Positions 9,074 through 17,091 of a stretch of 31,473 nucleotides of DNA are shown here, piece by piece. Position numbers and translations under genes: made by a program. The stretch is from NCBI GenBank assembly GCA_035759745.1, contig DASTUF010000063.1, positions 1 to 31,473 of the forward strand, written 5' to 3'. This DNA comes from CAMLHP01 sp035759745. GTDB taxonomy: Bacteria > Gemmatimonadota > Gemmatimonadetes > Gemmatimonadales > GWC2-71-9. The notes beneath the pieces were generated by a model that was given only the letters and a program-made list of their open reading frames with translations, did not search any database and had not been told where the DNA came from. Numbering within the stretch: the first letter of the stretch is position 1; each line of letters opens with the position of its first letter.

Positions 9074-9356
9074 TGCGGCGCCGGCGCACACTCCCGGCTC
9101 TGGGCATTGCTGCAGCCTGTCAGCAAATCGTACATGCAACATATTGCGTCTGCGTTGCTATTTCATTTCCGCATAAGAGCTTGCGAAATCAGTCAACGTC
9201 TGGATGTTGAACATCTGGACAATTCCTCTCCTCGCGGCACGCCGGTTGCTCCTTCCCTTCCGCGAAGTCACTCTGCGTCCCGGCGCGCATCTACGCCCGG
9301 CAGTCGGATTTCGGTCCGGACTGCGGTAACGACGCCAGGCCAACCCTCAGGAAAGC
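9074..9356 (+). other. 283-base non-coding region with palindrome and leader hairpin
   Basis: No gene is supported here. The part at 9115-9225 is more AT-rich than its surroundings and probably holds the promoter of the next gene. It includes a 6+6 palindrome GATGTT-G-AACATC (9203-9215), a possible operator. Further on, GCAGTCGGA (9300-9308) pairs with TCCG and ACTGC (9315-9324, one bulged G) around a six-base loop, about 30 bases before the lipoprotein start. I recognise no known riboswitch consensus. Confidence 0.4.
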
Positions 9357-9962
9357 GTGAAGACCATGTTGACGCATCACCGGTTCCTTCGGACGTTCGT
9401 GTTCGCCGCCACGCTTCTGGTGGTGTCGGCCTGTGGCGATTCGCCCACTGGGCCGTCAACCAGCGAGGCTCCCGACCCGCTGCTCGGCAGCCTGCTCCAG
9501 CCACTCGCCCCGATCACCGATCCGATTCTGGAGCCGCTGGCGCCGTTGACGGACCCGGTGCTCGAGCTGGTGGACGGCGCGCTCCAGCTGCTCACCTGTT
9601 CGTCCCAGCCGTACGTACAGACCTCGGCGCGCATCGGTCGCGACGGCGGCACCATCGTCGTCGGCAGCCACCGGCTGGTGATTCCCCGCGGCGCGCTGAA
9701 GCGCACCGTGACGATCACCGCCGAGCAGATGCCGGGGCGGGCCAATTCGGTGCGCTTCGCGCCCGAGGGACTCCAGTTCGACAAGTCCGCCACGCTGACG
9801 ATGAGCTATTCGAACTGCATCGAGTTGCTGGCGCCGAAGCAGGTCGTCTATACCGATGAGGCGCTTTCCATCCTCGAGCTGCTCAAGTCGCGGGATGTCA
9901 GCCGCCGCCAGACGGTGACGGCGCCGGTGGATCACTTCTCCCGCTACGCGGTGGCGTGGTAG
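9357..9962 (+). CDS. Small lipoprotein with a ZU5-like domain
   Basis: Predicted exported lipoprotein of 201 residues; function unknown. The signal peptide has a basic start, a hydrophobic core (FVFAATLLVV) and lipobox VSAC, with Gly-Asp after the Cys. Residues 40-80 are a Pro/Leu-rich linker with repeated PLAPxTDPxLE units. The C-terminal half has RIGRDGGTIVVGSHRLVIPRGAL, a pattern typical of ZU5-like beta domains, and ends with VDHFSRYAVAW. The start is GTG 9357 or ATG 9366; AGGAAA lies four bases before the GTG. Two Cys (TCSS and SNCIE) could form a disulfide. The next gene starts seven bases after its stop, but a strong hairpin (10001-10024) sits at that junction. Confidence 0.75.
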   Translation: MKTMLTHHRFLRTFVFAATLLVVSACGDSPTGPSTSEAPDPLLGSLLQPLAPITDPILEPLAPLTDPVLELVDGALQLLTCSSQPYVQTSARIGRDGGTIVVGSHRLVIPRGALKRTVTITAEQMPGRANSVRFAPEGLQFDKSATLTMSYSNCIELLAPKQVVYTDEALSILELLKSRDVSRRQTVTAPVDHFSRYAVAW

Positions 9963-9969
9963 AACGCTG

Positions 9970-11598
9970 ATGGCGACCGGCCAGCGTTTCGGTCCCGATG
10001 GGGGCAGGGCTCACGCCCTGCCCCTTTCGCGCGCCGCCGACGCGCTGGGCCTGCTGGCGGAAGGTGAGGAGCACGAACGCGCGGGCGCGCCGGCCAAGGC
10101 GGTCGATTGTTTCACCGGCGCCATCGCGGCAGCGGAAGCGGCCCGGCTGCAGGACGTGCTGTCGGACGCGCTCCGGCGGCTCGCGGTGGCCTACCATCAC
10201 CAGGGCGACCAGCCGCGAGCCCAGGCACTGGTGCAGCGCGCCCTTGGCGTTGCGGTCGAGATCGGCGATACCCTCCGTGCCGCGCGGGCGCTGAATGCGC
10301 TCGCCGGCTTCGACTTCGAGACTGGTGAGATCGAATCGGCGGAGCAGCGATACCGGCGGGCGATCGAGCTGGGAGGCGATGACCCGGTCCTGCGCGGCCG
10401 GGTGGAGCAGAACCTCGGCATCCTCGCCAACATCCGCGGTGATCTGCAGTCGGCGCTGGCGCACTACGAACGAGCTCACACCGCGCTCGCCTCGGTGGGC
10501 GAGGAGCAGGGGCTCGCGCTGGCGCTGCACAATCAGGGGATGGTCAATGCCGACCTGCGGCGCTGGCCCGAGGCGGAACGCTGCTACGAGGAGAGCCTGG
10601 CCATCGCCGAGCGCACCGGCATGGCGCACCTCAAGGGCCTGATTCTGCTGAATCGCGCCGAAGTGCTGCTGGCGCAGCGTCAGGCCGAACAGGCGCTTGC
10701 CAGTGCCGAGGCCGCGCTCGCCGTGTTCAACTCGCTGGACTCCCGACTCGACAAGGCCGATACCTATCAGATGATCGGGCGCGTCTATCGGGAGACGGGC
10801 CGGCCGCAGCTGGCCGAGTCCCGGCTTCGCTCGGCGATCGACCTGGCAGTGGCCACCGGCTCGGTGCTGAGCGAGGCGGAGGCGTCGCGCGAACTGGCGC
10901 TGCTCTTCCAGCAGAGTGGGCGGAATCAGGAAGCGTTGACGCTGCTCAACGCCTCGCACCGCCTGTTCGGCCGGCTGGACGCACGCAAGGACCTGGTGGA
11001 CGTCGACGGCAAGCGAGCTCGGCTTGAGTCCACCTATCTGAGGGTAGTTCGCGAGTGGGGTCAGTCGATCGAATCGGCAGACAGCTATACCCACGGGCAC
11101 TGTGAGCGGGTGGCGACCCTGGGTGAAGCCGTGGGCCGGCTGCTGGGTCTTGATGAGGAACAGCTCACGGCCCTCCGCCTGGGGGCGTATCTTCACGACC
11201 TGGGCAAGGTGAAGGTGCCGCACGAGATCCTGAACAAGCCGGGCCGGCTGACGGACGAGGAGTTTGCCATCGTGCAGCAGCATCCGGCCTGGGGCGTCGA
11301 GCTGCTGGCGACGGTGGAGTTCCCCTGGGATATCAAGCCGATCATCCGGTGGCATCACGAAAAGTACGACGGCAGCGGGTACCCCGACCGGCTGGTGGGT
11401 GACGAGATCCCGCTCGGCGCCCAGATCATCTGCGCCGTGGATGTGTACGACGCGCTCACCACCACCCGCAGCTACCGCAAGGCGATGTCCCACGACGAGG
11501 CGATCATGCGCATGCAGGAAACCCGCCACTGGTGGAGACCCGATGTGTTCGAGGCGCTGCTGGGCGCGTCGGCGCAGGTACTCAAGGAAGCAGCCTAG
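9970..11598 (+). CDS. TPR-repeat HD-GYP protein, likely cyclic-di-GMP phosphodiesterase
   Basis: 542-residue cytoplasmic protein. Residues about 17-345 are a helical array of tetratricopeptide-type repeats (for example the LALALHNQGMVNADLRRWPEAERCYEESLAIA unit, key Ala/Leu/Tyr spacing visible). The HD-GYP domain follows: HDLGK at 409-413, then HHEKYDGSGYP at 462-472 with GYP at 470-472, and the trailing DVYDALTTTRSYRKAM block. The metal-binding and GYP residues are all present, so hydrolysis of cyclic-di-GMP is expected; TPRs probably sense a protein partner. No receiver or membrane segment. ATG 9970 is the only usual start in range, and a perfect 10-bp hairpin covers codons 11-19, which could lower translation or mark a terminator for the preceding gene. 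Confidence 0.92.
   Translation: MATGQRFGPDGGRAHALPLSRAADALGLLAEGEEHERAGAPAKAVDCFTGAIAAAEAARLQDVLSDALRRLAVAYHHQGDQPRAQALVQRALGVAVEIGDTLRAARALNALAGFDFETGEIESAEQRYRRAIELGGDDPVLRGRVEQNLGILANIRGDLQSALAHYERAHTALASVGEEQGLALALHNQGMVNADLRRWPEAERCYEESLAIAERTGMAHLKGLILLNRAEVLLAQRQAEQALASAEAALAVFNSLDSRLDKADTYQMIGRVYRETGRPQLAESRLRSAIDLAVATGSVLSEAEASRELALLFQQSGRNQEALTLLNASHRLFGRLDARKDLVDVDGKRARLESTYLRVVREWGQSIESADSYTHGHCERVATLGEAVGRLLGLDEEQLTALRLGAYLHDLGKVKVPHEILNKPGRLTDEEFAIVQQHPAWGVELLATVEFPWDIKPIIRWHHEKYDGSGYPDRLVGDEIPLGAQIICAVDVYDALTTTRSYRKAMSHDEAIMRMQETRHWWRPDVFEALLGASAQVLKEAA
10001..10024 (+). terminator. Perfect 10-bp hairpin at the start of the HD-GYP gene
   Basis: GGGGCAGGGC (10001-10010), loop TCAC, GCCCTGCCCC (10015-10024), then TTT. 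It lies 39 bases after the lipoprotein stop but inside the reading frame of the HD-GYP gene. It may end part of the lipoprotein transcripts or act as an attenuator. It also resembles the GC-rich palindromes that are dispersed in some bacterial genomes. Confidence 0.4.
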
Positions 11599-11599
11599 C

Positions 11600-13153
11600 A
11601 TGCGCCATCGCTGGATATTTGCTCTCATGGCGTGCGTCGCGGCCTGTGCCGGCGATGGAGGCAGTCGAGGCCCTGCCGGCACGGCCGTCATCGCGTCTGT
11701 TGCGGAGCCGTCTTCGCTGGTACCGCCGCTGATCTACGATGCCGCCTCGCGCGACCTGGCCGACCTGGTCTATGAGCGGCTTGCGACGCTGGCACCGGGC
11801 GGTGCCTCGATCGATTCCACCGCCTACCGGCCGGCCCTGGCCCAGCGGTGGGAGCGGATCGATTCGGTGTCCTGGCGGTTTCAGCTGCGACCCGATGCCA
11901 GGTGGCACGACGGCACGCCGGTCACCGCAGCGGACGTGGTGTTCTCCTTTCAGCTATATGCCGATTCCATAATCGACGCGCTGGCCCGTGATCAGGTAGC
12001 CGGACGCATCACTGCCGTCGCAGAAGACTCGGCGACGATCAGGCTCACGTTTGCCCGCAACCGGCCAGAGCAGTTCTACGACGCCACCCAGCACGTGCGA
12101 ATCCTCCCGCGCCACGTCTGGGAGCCGATGGGGCCTTCGGCCTTGCTGGCCGACACCGCGTTGTCGCACCTGGTGGGGAGCGGGCCGTATCGGGTTGCTG
12201 CCTGGCGGCACGGCGAGTCACTGGAACTGCGGGCGGATACGCTGCGCCCGGTGGACCGGCGGGCCGGACTCGAGCGGGTGGTGGTGCGGTTCGCCGGGGA
12301 CCCCGGTGCGGCGGTCAATCTGTTGTTGTCGCACGAGGCCGACCTGATGGAAACGCTGGTGTCGAGCCAGGATGCGGATCGCGTCGCCTCGGACTCCACC
12401 TTCCGGCTCGACCAGCATCCGTCGGTGGTCTATGGCTTCCTCGCGTTCAAGGTGGCGGATGACCGCGGCCGGCCGCACCCGACCCTGGGCTCGCGGGATG
12501 TTCGGCGCGCGCTGGCGATGGCCGTTGATCGGCAGGCGGTTGCGACCAACGCGTTCGGCACCGGTGTGGAGGTACCTGCCGGACCGGTCTCGGCGATGTC
12601 GTGGATCGGGTCGGATGGCATCAAACAGCTCGGGCTCGATACCGCGGCTGCCGCCCTGGCGCTGCGTGGCCGTCAGCTGAAGTTCGACATCCTGGTGCCG
12701 GGCACCAGTCCGTCGCGGGTGCAGATCGCGCAGGCACTGCAGGAGATGTGGCGTCGGGCTGGGGCGGAGGTGACGGTGACTCGGGTGGACTTTCCGGTGT
12801 TCCAGGAACGGCTGGCGGCGGGACGCTTCGACAGTTACATCGGCGCCTACCTGGATGAGCCCAGCTTGCGAGGACTGGAAGAGCAGTGGGGCACGGCGGG
12901 CTGGGATCAGGTCAACTACGGACGCTGGTCGCTGCCGGCCTTCGACTCGCTCCTGGCCCAGGCAGCTGCCACCGGCGACACGGGCGTGGCGGGACCGCTA
13001 TACCGGCAGGCGCTGAGCCTGCTGAACCAGGATGCGCCGGCGATCTTTCTCTACAATCCGGTGGCGAGGTCGGCCATCTCCCGCCGCCTGGACCACGTGA
13101 CCATCAACCCGTACGCCTGGCTGGCCACCCTGCCGGAGTGGAGCGTGGAGTAA
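11600..13153 (+). CDS. ABC-type peptide/solute-binding lipoprotein (SBP family 5)
   Basis: Predicted periplasmic binding lipoprotein of 517 residues, of the OppA/DppA type. ATG 11600 follows the HD-GYP stop by one base and gives a signal peptide MRHRWIFALMACVAAC with lipobox VAAC; AAGGA lies upstream. The family-5 order is visible: an N-terminal lobe with LVYERLATLAPGG and LAQRWERIDSVSWRFQLRPDARWHDGTPVTAADVVFSFQ (start of the typical pattern), RLTFARN, then VRRALAMAVDRQAVA and a C-terminal LNQDAPAIFLYNPV block. No permease or ATPase genes of an Opp system are next to it, so it is an orphan binding protein or works with transporters elsewhere. Ends in front of a bidirectional hairpin. Confidence 0.9.
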   Translation: MRHRWIFALMACVAACAGDGGSRGPAGTAVIASVAEPSSLVPPLIYDAASRDLADLVYERLATLAPGGASIDSTAYRPALAQRWERIDSVSWRFQLRPDARWHDGTPVTAADVVFSFQLYADSIIDALARDQVAGRITAVAEDSATIRLTFARNRPEQFYDATQHVRILPRHVWEPMGPSALLADTALSHLVGSGPYRVAAWRHGESLELRADTLRPVDRRAGLERVVVRFAGDPGAAVNLLLSHEADLMETLVSSQDADRVASDSTFRLDQHPSVVYGFLAFKVADDRGRPHPTLGSRDVRRALAMAVDRQAVATNAFGTGVEVPAGPVSAMSWIGSDGIKQLGLDTAAAALALRGRQLKFDILVPGTSPSRVQIAQALQEMWRRAGAEVTVTRVDFPVFQERLAAGRFDSYIGAYLDEPSLRGLEEQWGTAGWDQVNYGRWSLPAFDSLLAQAAATGDTGVAGPLYRQALSLLNQDAPAIFLYNPVARSAISRRLDHVTINPYAWLATLPEWSVE

Positions 13154-13161
13154 GCGAGCGA

Positions 13162-13190
13162 GCCCCACACTCTGGTGTGGGGCCCGTTTG
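13162..13190 (+). terminator. Hairpin terminator between convergent genes
   Basis: GCCCCACAC (13162-13170) pairs perfectly with GTGTGGGGC (13175-13183) around TCTG, followed by CCGTTTG. It lies in the 37-base gap between the binding-protein stop and the KamA stop, so it probably serves the plus-strand gene and may also stop minus-strand transcripts. Confidence 0.65.
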
Positions 13191-14429
13191 CTACGCTGTC
13201 TTTCTTGCTGTCTTCCTTCCTGCCTTGGCCGCTGTCGCGTTCTCGGCCGCGGTCTTGGTGGCGGGCTTCACCGCCGGACCCTTGACTGCCTTCGCAGTTC
13301 GCTTGCGTGGCTTCTTGGCTCGCGGCTGGAAGAGATATTCCGGCTCTCCCTTGCCGGCACCCGCCAGTTCTTCTTCCTGGGGCTGCTTGTAGACGAACTG
13401 GTCGCCCCGGAAGTTGCGCACCACCACTTCCTCATCGGTCATGCTCAGGACGTACTCGGGAAGCAGCGGGATCTTGCCGCCGCCGCCGGGGGCGTCGATG
13501 ACGAAGTGCGGGTTGGCCAGGCCACTGGTCCAGCCGCGCAGCGCTTCCATGACCCGGATGCCAGCCTGGACGGTGGTGCGGAAATGCTCGGCGCCGGCGA
13601 CCTGGTCGGCCATGTAGATGTAGTAAGGCCGCACCCGCGCCACGAGCAGCTTCTGCATCAGCTCCTTCATGACGGCGGGGTCGTCATTGACGCCCTTGAG
13701 CAGCACCGTCTGGCAGCCGAGCGGGATGCCGGCGTCAGCCAGCATGCCCAGGCCCTTGATGGCGGCGGGCGTGAGCTCGTCGGGATGGTTGAAGTGCGTG
13801 TTGATCCAGAGCGGATGGAACTTGTGCAGCATCTCGCACAGCTCCGGCGTGATCCGCTCGGGCAGGTGGCACGGCACCCTGCTCCCGATCCGGATGATCT
13901 CGAGGTGCGGGATGGCGCGCAGGCGGGTGAGGATGGCCTCGAGCCGCCGGTCGTTGAGCAGCAGCGGGTCGCCGCCGCTCATGATCACATCCCGGATCTC
14001 GGTATGCTCCTCGAGGTACTGGAATGCGCTCTCGAACTGCGACATGGGGATCTTCTCCGGGTCACCCACCTTGCGCCGCCGGGTACAGAACCGGCAGTAG
14101 GTGGCGCAGACCGGCGACACCAGGAACAGCGCCCGGTCGGGGTAGCGGTGGGTGATGTTGGGCACCGGGCTGTCGGCGTCCTCATTCAGCGAGTCCACGA
14201 CGCCGTCGACGACGTCGAGTTCCTCGACCGAGGGGACGTACTGGCGCCAGATCGGATCGTTGGGCGACTGGATCAGCTCCGCCATCGCCGGCGAGATCCG
14301 GAACTCGAAATTCTCGGCTGCCAGTCGCAGGCGGTCCAGCTCGGGGAAATTGTCCGGGCCGAACCGCTCGGCCAGCTGGTCGAGCGAGCGTATCGAGTTC
14401 TTCCTGAGCACTTCCTGCCAGGTCTCCAT
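13191..14429 (-). CDS. Lysine 2,3-aminomutase family radical SAM enzyme with basic tail
   Basis: PLP- and S-adenosylmethionine-dependent radical enzyme expected to interconvert L-alpha-lysine and beta-lysine. The iron-sulfur motif CATYCRFC has Cys108, Cys112 and Cys115; the PLP lysine is Lys319 in DAPGGGGK. Asp275 (YMAD) and Asp312 (VIDAPG) match the two Asp that bind the substrate lysine side chain in clostridial lysine 2,3-aminomutase, so lysine rather than glutamate is the likely substrate. At 412 residues it is longer than EpmB (about 340). The extra part is a roughly 45-residue Lys/Ala/Thr/Arg-rich C-terminal tail like histone H1 tails. Last gene of a four-gene operon, four bases after the GNAT stop, with GGAGG inside the GNAT gene as ribosome site. 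An EpmB-like role on EF-P is possible but no epmA or efp is nearby. Confidence 0.93.
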   Translation of the reverse strand: METWQEVLRKNSIRSLDQLAERFGPDNFPELDRLRLAAENFEFRISPAMAELIQSPNDPIWRQYVPSVEELDVVDGVVDSLNEDADSPVPNITHRYPDRALFLVSPVCATYCRFCTRRRKVGDPEKIPMSQFESAFQYLEEHTEIRDVIMSGGDPLLLNDRRLEAILTRLRAIPHLEIIRIGSRVPCHLPERITPELCEMLHKFHPLWINTHFNHPDELTPAAIKGLGMLADAGIPLGCQTVLLKGVNDDPAVMKELMQKLLVARVRPYYIYMADQVAGAEHFRTTVQAGIRVMEALRGWTSGLANPHFVIDAPGGGGKIPLLPEYVLSMTDEEVVVRNFRGDQFVYKQPQEEELAGAGKGEPEYLFQPRAKKPRKRTAKAVKGPAVKPATKTAAENATAAKAGRKTARKTA

Positions 14430-14433
14430 GAAG

Positions 14434-14967
14434 CTACCCGTCCTCCTCTAGTGAGTCGGCACTCCGCACGAGGCTCTTGACGTAGACCACGAGGTCGTCG
14501 CCCGGGGCATAGAAGTCGGGAATCGTGGCGGTCCGCGCGTAGCCCCTGGCCTCGTAGAACGCGCGAGTGGGCGCGTAGTCGGGGCGGCCCGCCGTCTCCA
14601 CGACGATCAGCCGGCCAACCCCGTTCAAGCGCCGCTCCATCTCCGTCACGAGCTGGCTGCCGATGCCGGCGCCGTGCTGCACCGGGTCCACCGCCAACCA
14701 GTACATGTCGTACGTCCCTCGGGTGCATGGGGTCGCGCCCCAGCACACCCAGCCGGCGGCGCGTCCCCCGCGCTCGGCCACCACCGCGACGTAGCTGGGG
14801 TCGCCCCCGACCGCCGCGTCAAACACTTCCAGGGCCACGGGCACCTCGTCGTCGTGGAAGACGCCGGCGTCCCGGGTGATGGCTTCGATGGCGGCGCGAT
14901 CCTCGGCGCGCGCCGGTCGCAGCGTTGCTGCCTGCAGTCGCGAAGTGGCGCCGGGTGCCGCGATCAC
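14434..14967 (-). CDS. GNAT-family N-acetyltransferase
   Basis: 177-residue acyl-CoA-dependent acyltransferase. It shows the GNAT order: N-terminal LRPARAEDRAAIEAI, the beta4 strand YDMYWLAVDP, the acetyl-CoA loop VQHGAGIGSQLV (Q-x-x-G-x-G type), and the C-terminal RAFYEARGYARTATIPDFYAPGDDLVVYVK, the normal family end. Start is GTG 14967, overlapping the stop of the ATP-grasp gene as GTGA. Being next to a lysine aminomutase, it could acetylate beta-lysine, as AblB does in N-epsilon-acetyl-beta-lysine synthesis, but it could also act on the product of the ATP-grasp ligases. It is not obviously AblB by sequence; the substrate is inference from context. Confidence 0.88.
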   Translation of the reverse strand: MIAAPGATSRLQAATLRPARAEDRAAIEAITRDAGVFHDDEVPVALEVFDAAVGGDPSYVAVVAERGGRAAGWVCWGATPCTRGTYDMYWLAVDPVQHGAGIGSQLVTEMERRLNGVGRLIVVETAGRPDYAPTRAFYEARGYARTATIPDFYAPGDDLVVYVKSLVRSADSLEEDG

Positions 14968-15974
14968 GCGGCTACAGTCCTCGCGGTGAGCGCGCTCGCG
15001 GCGGCGGTCGCGTTCGACCGGCCCAGCGCTTCCGCCACGATCCGCTCCACCAGCACCTCGTAGTACCAGCCGTGTGCCTGTGCCATGCGCGCCAGGCCGG
15101 CGTCGCGGGATAGATCAGGGCAGGGATTCACTTCGATGACCCACGGCTGCCCCGACTGATCCACCCGCAGGTCCACCCGGCCATACCCTTCGGCTCGCGC
15201 CAGGCTGAGCCACGCGTGGCGCGCAACCTTTGCGATGCGTCGCGCGAGGTCGGCCGAGACCTGCGCCGGGCAGACCGGCTCGGTGCCGGCGTATTCCGGA
15301 TGGTCCGGCTCCCACTTGGCGGCGTAGGTCACGATGGGCGGGACCCCATCGGGCATCCTTGCGAAGTCGATCTCCGAGATCGGCAGCATCTCGGCGCCCA
15401 CAAACCCGACGTTGAACTCGCGGCCCTCGACATAAGTCTGGACCAGCACGTCGTCGTGGTGCTCGAGCATGGCCGAGACCCGCTGGCGCAGCGCCTTGCG
15501 GGTGGTGCACACCGCGCCGGAGTCGATGCCGATGCTGGCATCCTCGGCGGCAGGCTTCACGATGGCCGGCAGCGGCGTGTCGGCCGGAAGCCGGTTGCCC
15601 TCGGCCAGCAGAAAGGTCGGGACCGGGAGGCCCGCGTCCATCAGCAGGGTATTGGCTACATGCTTCCGGTGGCAGACCGCGATGGGCCAGGACCGGGGGC
15701 CGGTGAACGGCGTGCCCGACAGCTCGAGCGCCGCTACCACCGAATCCTCGTACCGGGCAATGCCGCCCACACCTTCACAGAGATTGAAGACCAGGTCCGC
15801 ACTGCGGCACCGGCCCAGCCAGCGGAAGTTGCCCAGCCGTACCGCCACAGCTTCGACCTCGTGGCCCCGGCTCCGGAGGATGTCGCGGACGTCGTTGACG
15901 TTGCCACGAACGGCGGCGACGTCGCGGGAGGTCCAACCCTCGCCGCCGGCATCGTAGATGATGACGACCTTCAC
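14964..15974 (-). CDS. ATP-grasp ligase, D-Ala-D-Ala ligase-like (second in operon)
   Basis: 336-residue ATP-grasp enzyme that should form an amide bond between carboxylate and amine at the cost of ATP. The N-terminal domain is Ddl-like (VVIIYDAGG, then DLVFNLCEGVGG). Central ATP-binding strands follow with PAIVKPAAEDASIGI and QTYVEGREFNVGFVG, and metal ligands in VDLRVDQSGQPWVIEVNPCPDLS (Glu281, Asn283). The loop that holds the second D-Ala in true Ddl (HSLVP region) is replaced by SRDAGLARMAQAHGW, so the amino acid accepted is probably not D-Ala. It overlaps both neighbours by four bases (ATP-grasp upstream, GNAT downstream), so all four genes are translated together. Not likely to be the housekeeping Ddl because no mur or fts genes are near. 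Confidence 0.9.
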   Translation of the reverse strand: MKVVIIYDAGGEGWTSRDVAAVRGNVNDVRDILRSRGHEVEAVAVRLGNFRWLGRCRSADLVFNLCEGVGGIARYEDSVVAALELSGTPFTGPRSWPIAVCHRKHVANTLLMDAGLPVPTFLLAEGNRLPADTPLPAIVKPAAEDASIGIDSGAVCTTRKALRQRVSAMLEHHDDVLVQTYVEGREFNVGFVGAEMLPISEIDFARMPDGVPPIVTYAAKWEPDHPEYAGTEPVCPAQVSADLARRIAKVARHAWLSLARAEGYGRVDLRVDQSGQPWVIEVNPCPDLSRDAGLARMAQAHGWYYEVLVERIVAEALGRSNATAAASALTARTVAA

Positions 15975-17077
15975 GCCGCCCTCGCGTTGAGGAGCGACTC
16001 GCCGCTGATTCGCCGCCAGGCGATATCGGCCACCGTCCGGATCAGGTCGTCGTAGTTCATGCCTTCCACCCGAGCCGCCTTGGGGAAGCAGGAGTTGTCC
16101 CGCGGGTCAGGCAGAATGCCCGGCAGCGGGTTCAACTCAACCACCATCGGCCGGCCGGCGGCATCGCAGCGGACGTCGATCCGGCACCAGTCGCGGCACT
16201 CGAGCGCGTGGTAGGCGGCGAGTGCCGCGTGCCGAATCTCCTCCGCCAGTGTCTCGGGGATTCGGGCCGGGCACTCGTAGATTTCGAGCGGCTGGTCCAG
16301 CGTATCCCAGAGCCACTTCGCTTCATAGCCGTAGATCGGCGGCGCGCCGGCGGGCAGCGTGTCGAAGCTGAGGCCCACGAGAGGCAAGCACCGTGCCTCG
16401 GAGCCGTTTCCGAGCACCGCGACGGTGAACTCGCGGCCGGGGAGCCAGGTCTCGACCAGCACCGGCTGGCGATAGGTGGCGAGCAGCTCCTCCACCTGCG
16501 TCACCAGCTCCGCCCGGTTATGGCAGAGGCTCTTCACGCTCACGCCCTTGCCGGAACCCTCGTGCACCGGCTTGGCGAAGAGGGGAAACGGCAGCGAGCA
16601 GTTGCGGGCGTCGTCCCGGCTGCGCGCCAGCATGAAGGGCGCGGTGGGCACGCCGCGCTGCGCCATGACTTCCTTCGCGCGACCCTTGTGCAGGGCCAGC
16701 GCCAGGGCGAGTGGGTCGGAGGCGTGACAGGGCACGTCCAGGAACTCGCAAATTGCGGGGACGTGGCTCTCGCGGCTGGGACCGTAGAGTCCCTCGGCGA
16801 TGTTGAAGACGAAGTCGGGACGCGCGGCGGCGAGGCGAGCCGGGAAGCCGGCGTCGGCTTCGAGCAGGATGACCTCGCCCACCGTGGAGAGCGCCGCGGC
16901 GACCGCGGCGATGGTGGCGGGTTCATCCCACTCGGCGTAGAGATCGGGCTGCGCGAGGTCCGCGCGGAGCTGGCGATTGGCAGCGGGAGCGGCGGAGAGA
17001 GACTCGGACTTCCCTCCGGCCGAGTCAGCCGGAGTGTCTGGCTTCTGGTTGTACGCGAGTCCGATCCGAACTCCCAA
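15971..17077 (-). CDS. ATP-grasp ligase, D-Ala-D-Ala ligase-like (first in operon)
   Basis: Ddl-like ATP-grasp ligase, 368 residues from TTG 17077, which has GAGGGG five bases upstream and starts right at the conserved first strand VRIGLAYNQK. A longer reading from TTG 17179 would add 34 residues without family likeness. Features: DFVFNIAEGLYGPSRESHVPAICEFL, the ATP-binding PLFAKPVHEGSGKGVS glycine loop, GREFTVAVLGNG, and the metal/phosphate ligands Glu314 and Asn316 in VVELNPLPG. After that, PDPRDNSCFPKAARVEGMNYDDLI corresponds to the Ddl substrate loop but with an insertion and no HS pair, arguing for another substrate. First gene of the operon; the possible attenuator at 17092-17120 is just upstream. 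Two different ligases side by side suggest two successive couplings. Confidence 0.9.
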   Translation of the reverse strand: MGVRIGLAYNQKPDTPADSAGGKSESLSAAPAANRQLRADLAQPDLYAEWDEPATIAAVAAALSTVGEVILLEADAGFPARLAAARPDFVFNIAEGLYGPSRESHVPAICEFLDVPCHASDPLALALALHKGRAKEVMAQRGVPTAPFMLARSRDDARNCSLPFPLFAKPVHEGSGKGVSVKSLCHNRAELVTQVEELLATYRQPVLVETWLPGREFTVAVLGNGSEARCLPLVGLSFDTLPAGAPPIYGYEAKWLWDTLDQPLEIYECPARIPETLAEEIRHAALAAYHALECRDWCRIDVRCDAAGRPMVVELNPLPGILPDPRDNSCFPKAARVEGMNYDDLIRTVADIAWRRISGESLLNARAA

Positions 17078-17091
17078 AGGCGCCCCTCTAC

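Noticed and set aside
11264..11599. Binding protein reading frame open far upstream of 11600
   Set aside because: It runs through the HD-GYP gene in another frame. The lipoprotein signal begins at ATG 11600.
13191..14429. KamA as EpmB, the EF-P beta-lysylation enzyme
   Set aside because: No epmA or efp nearby, the protein is longer, and the operon partners fit another pathway. Not excluded.
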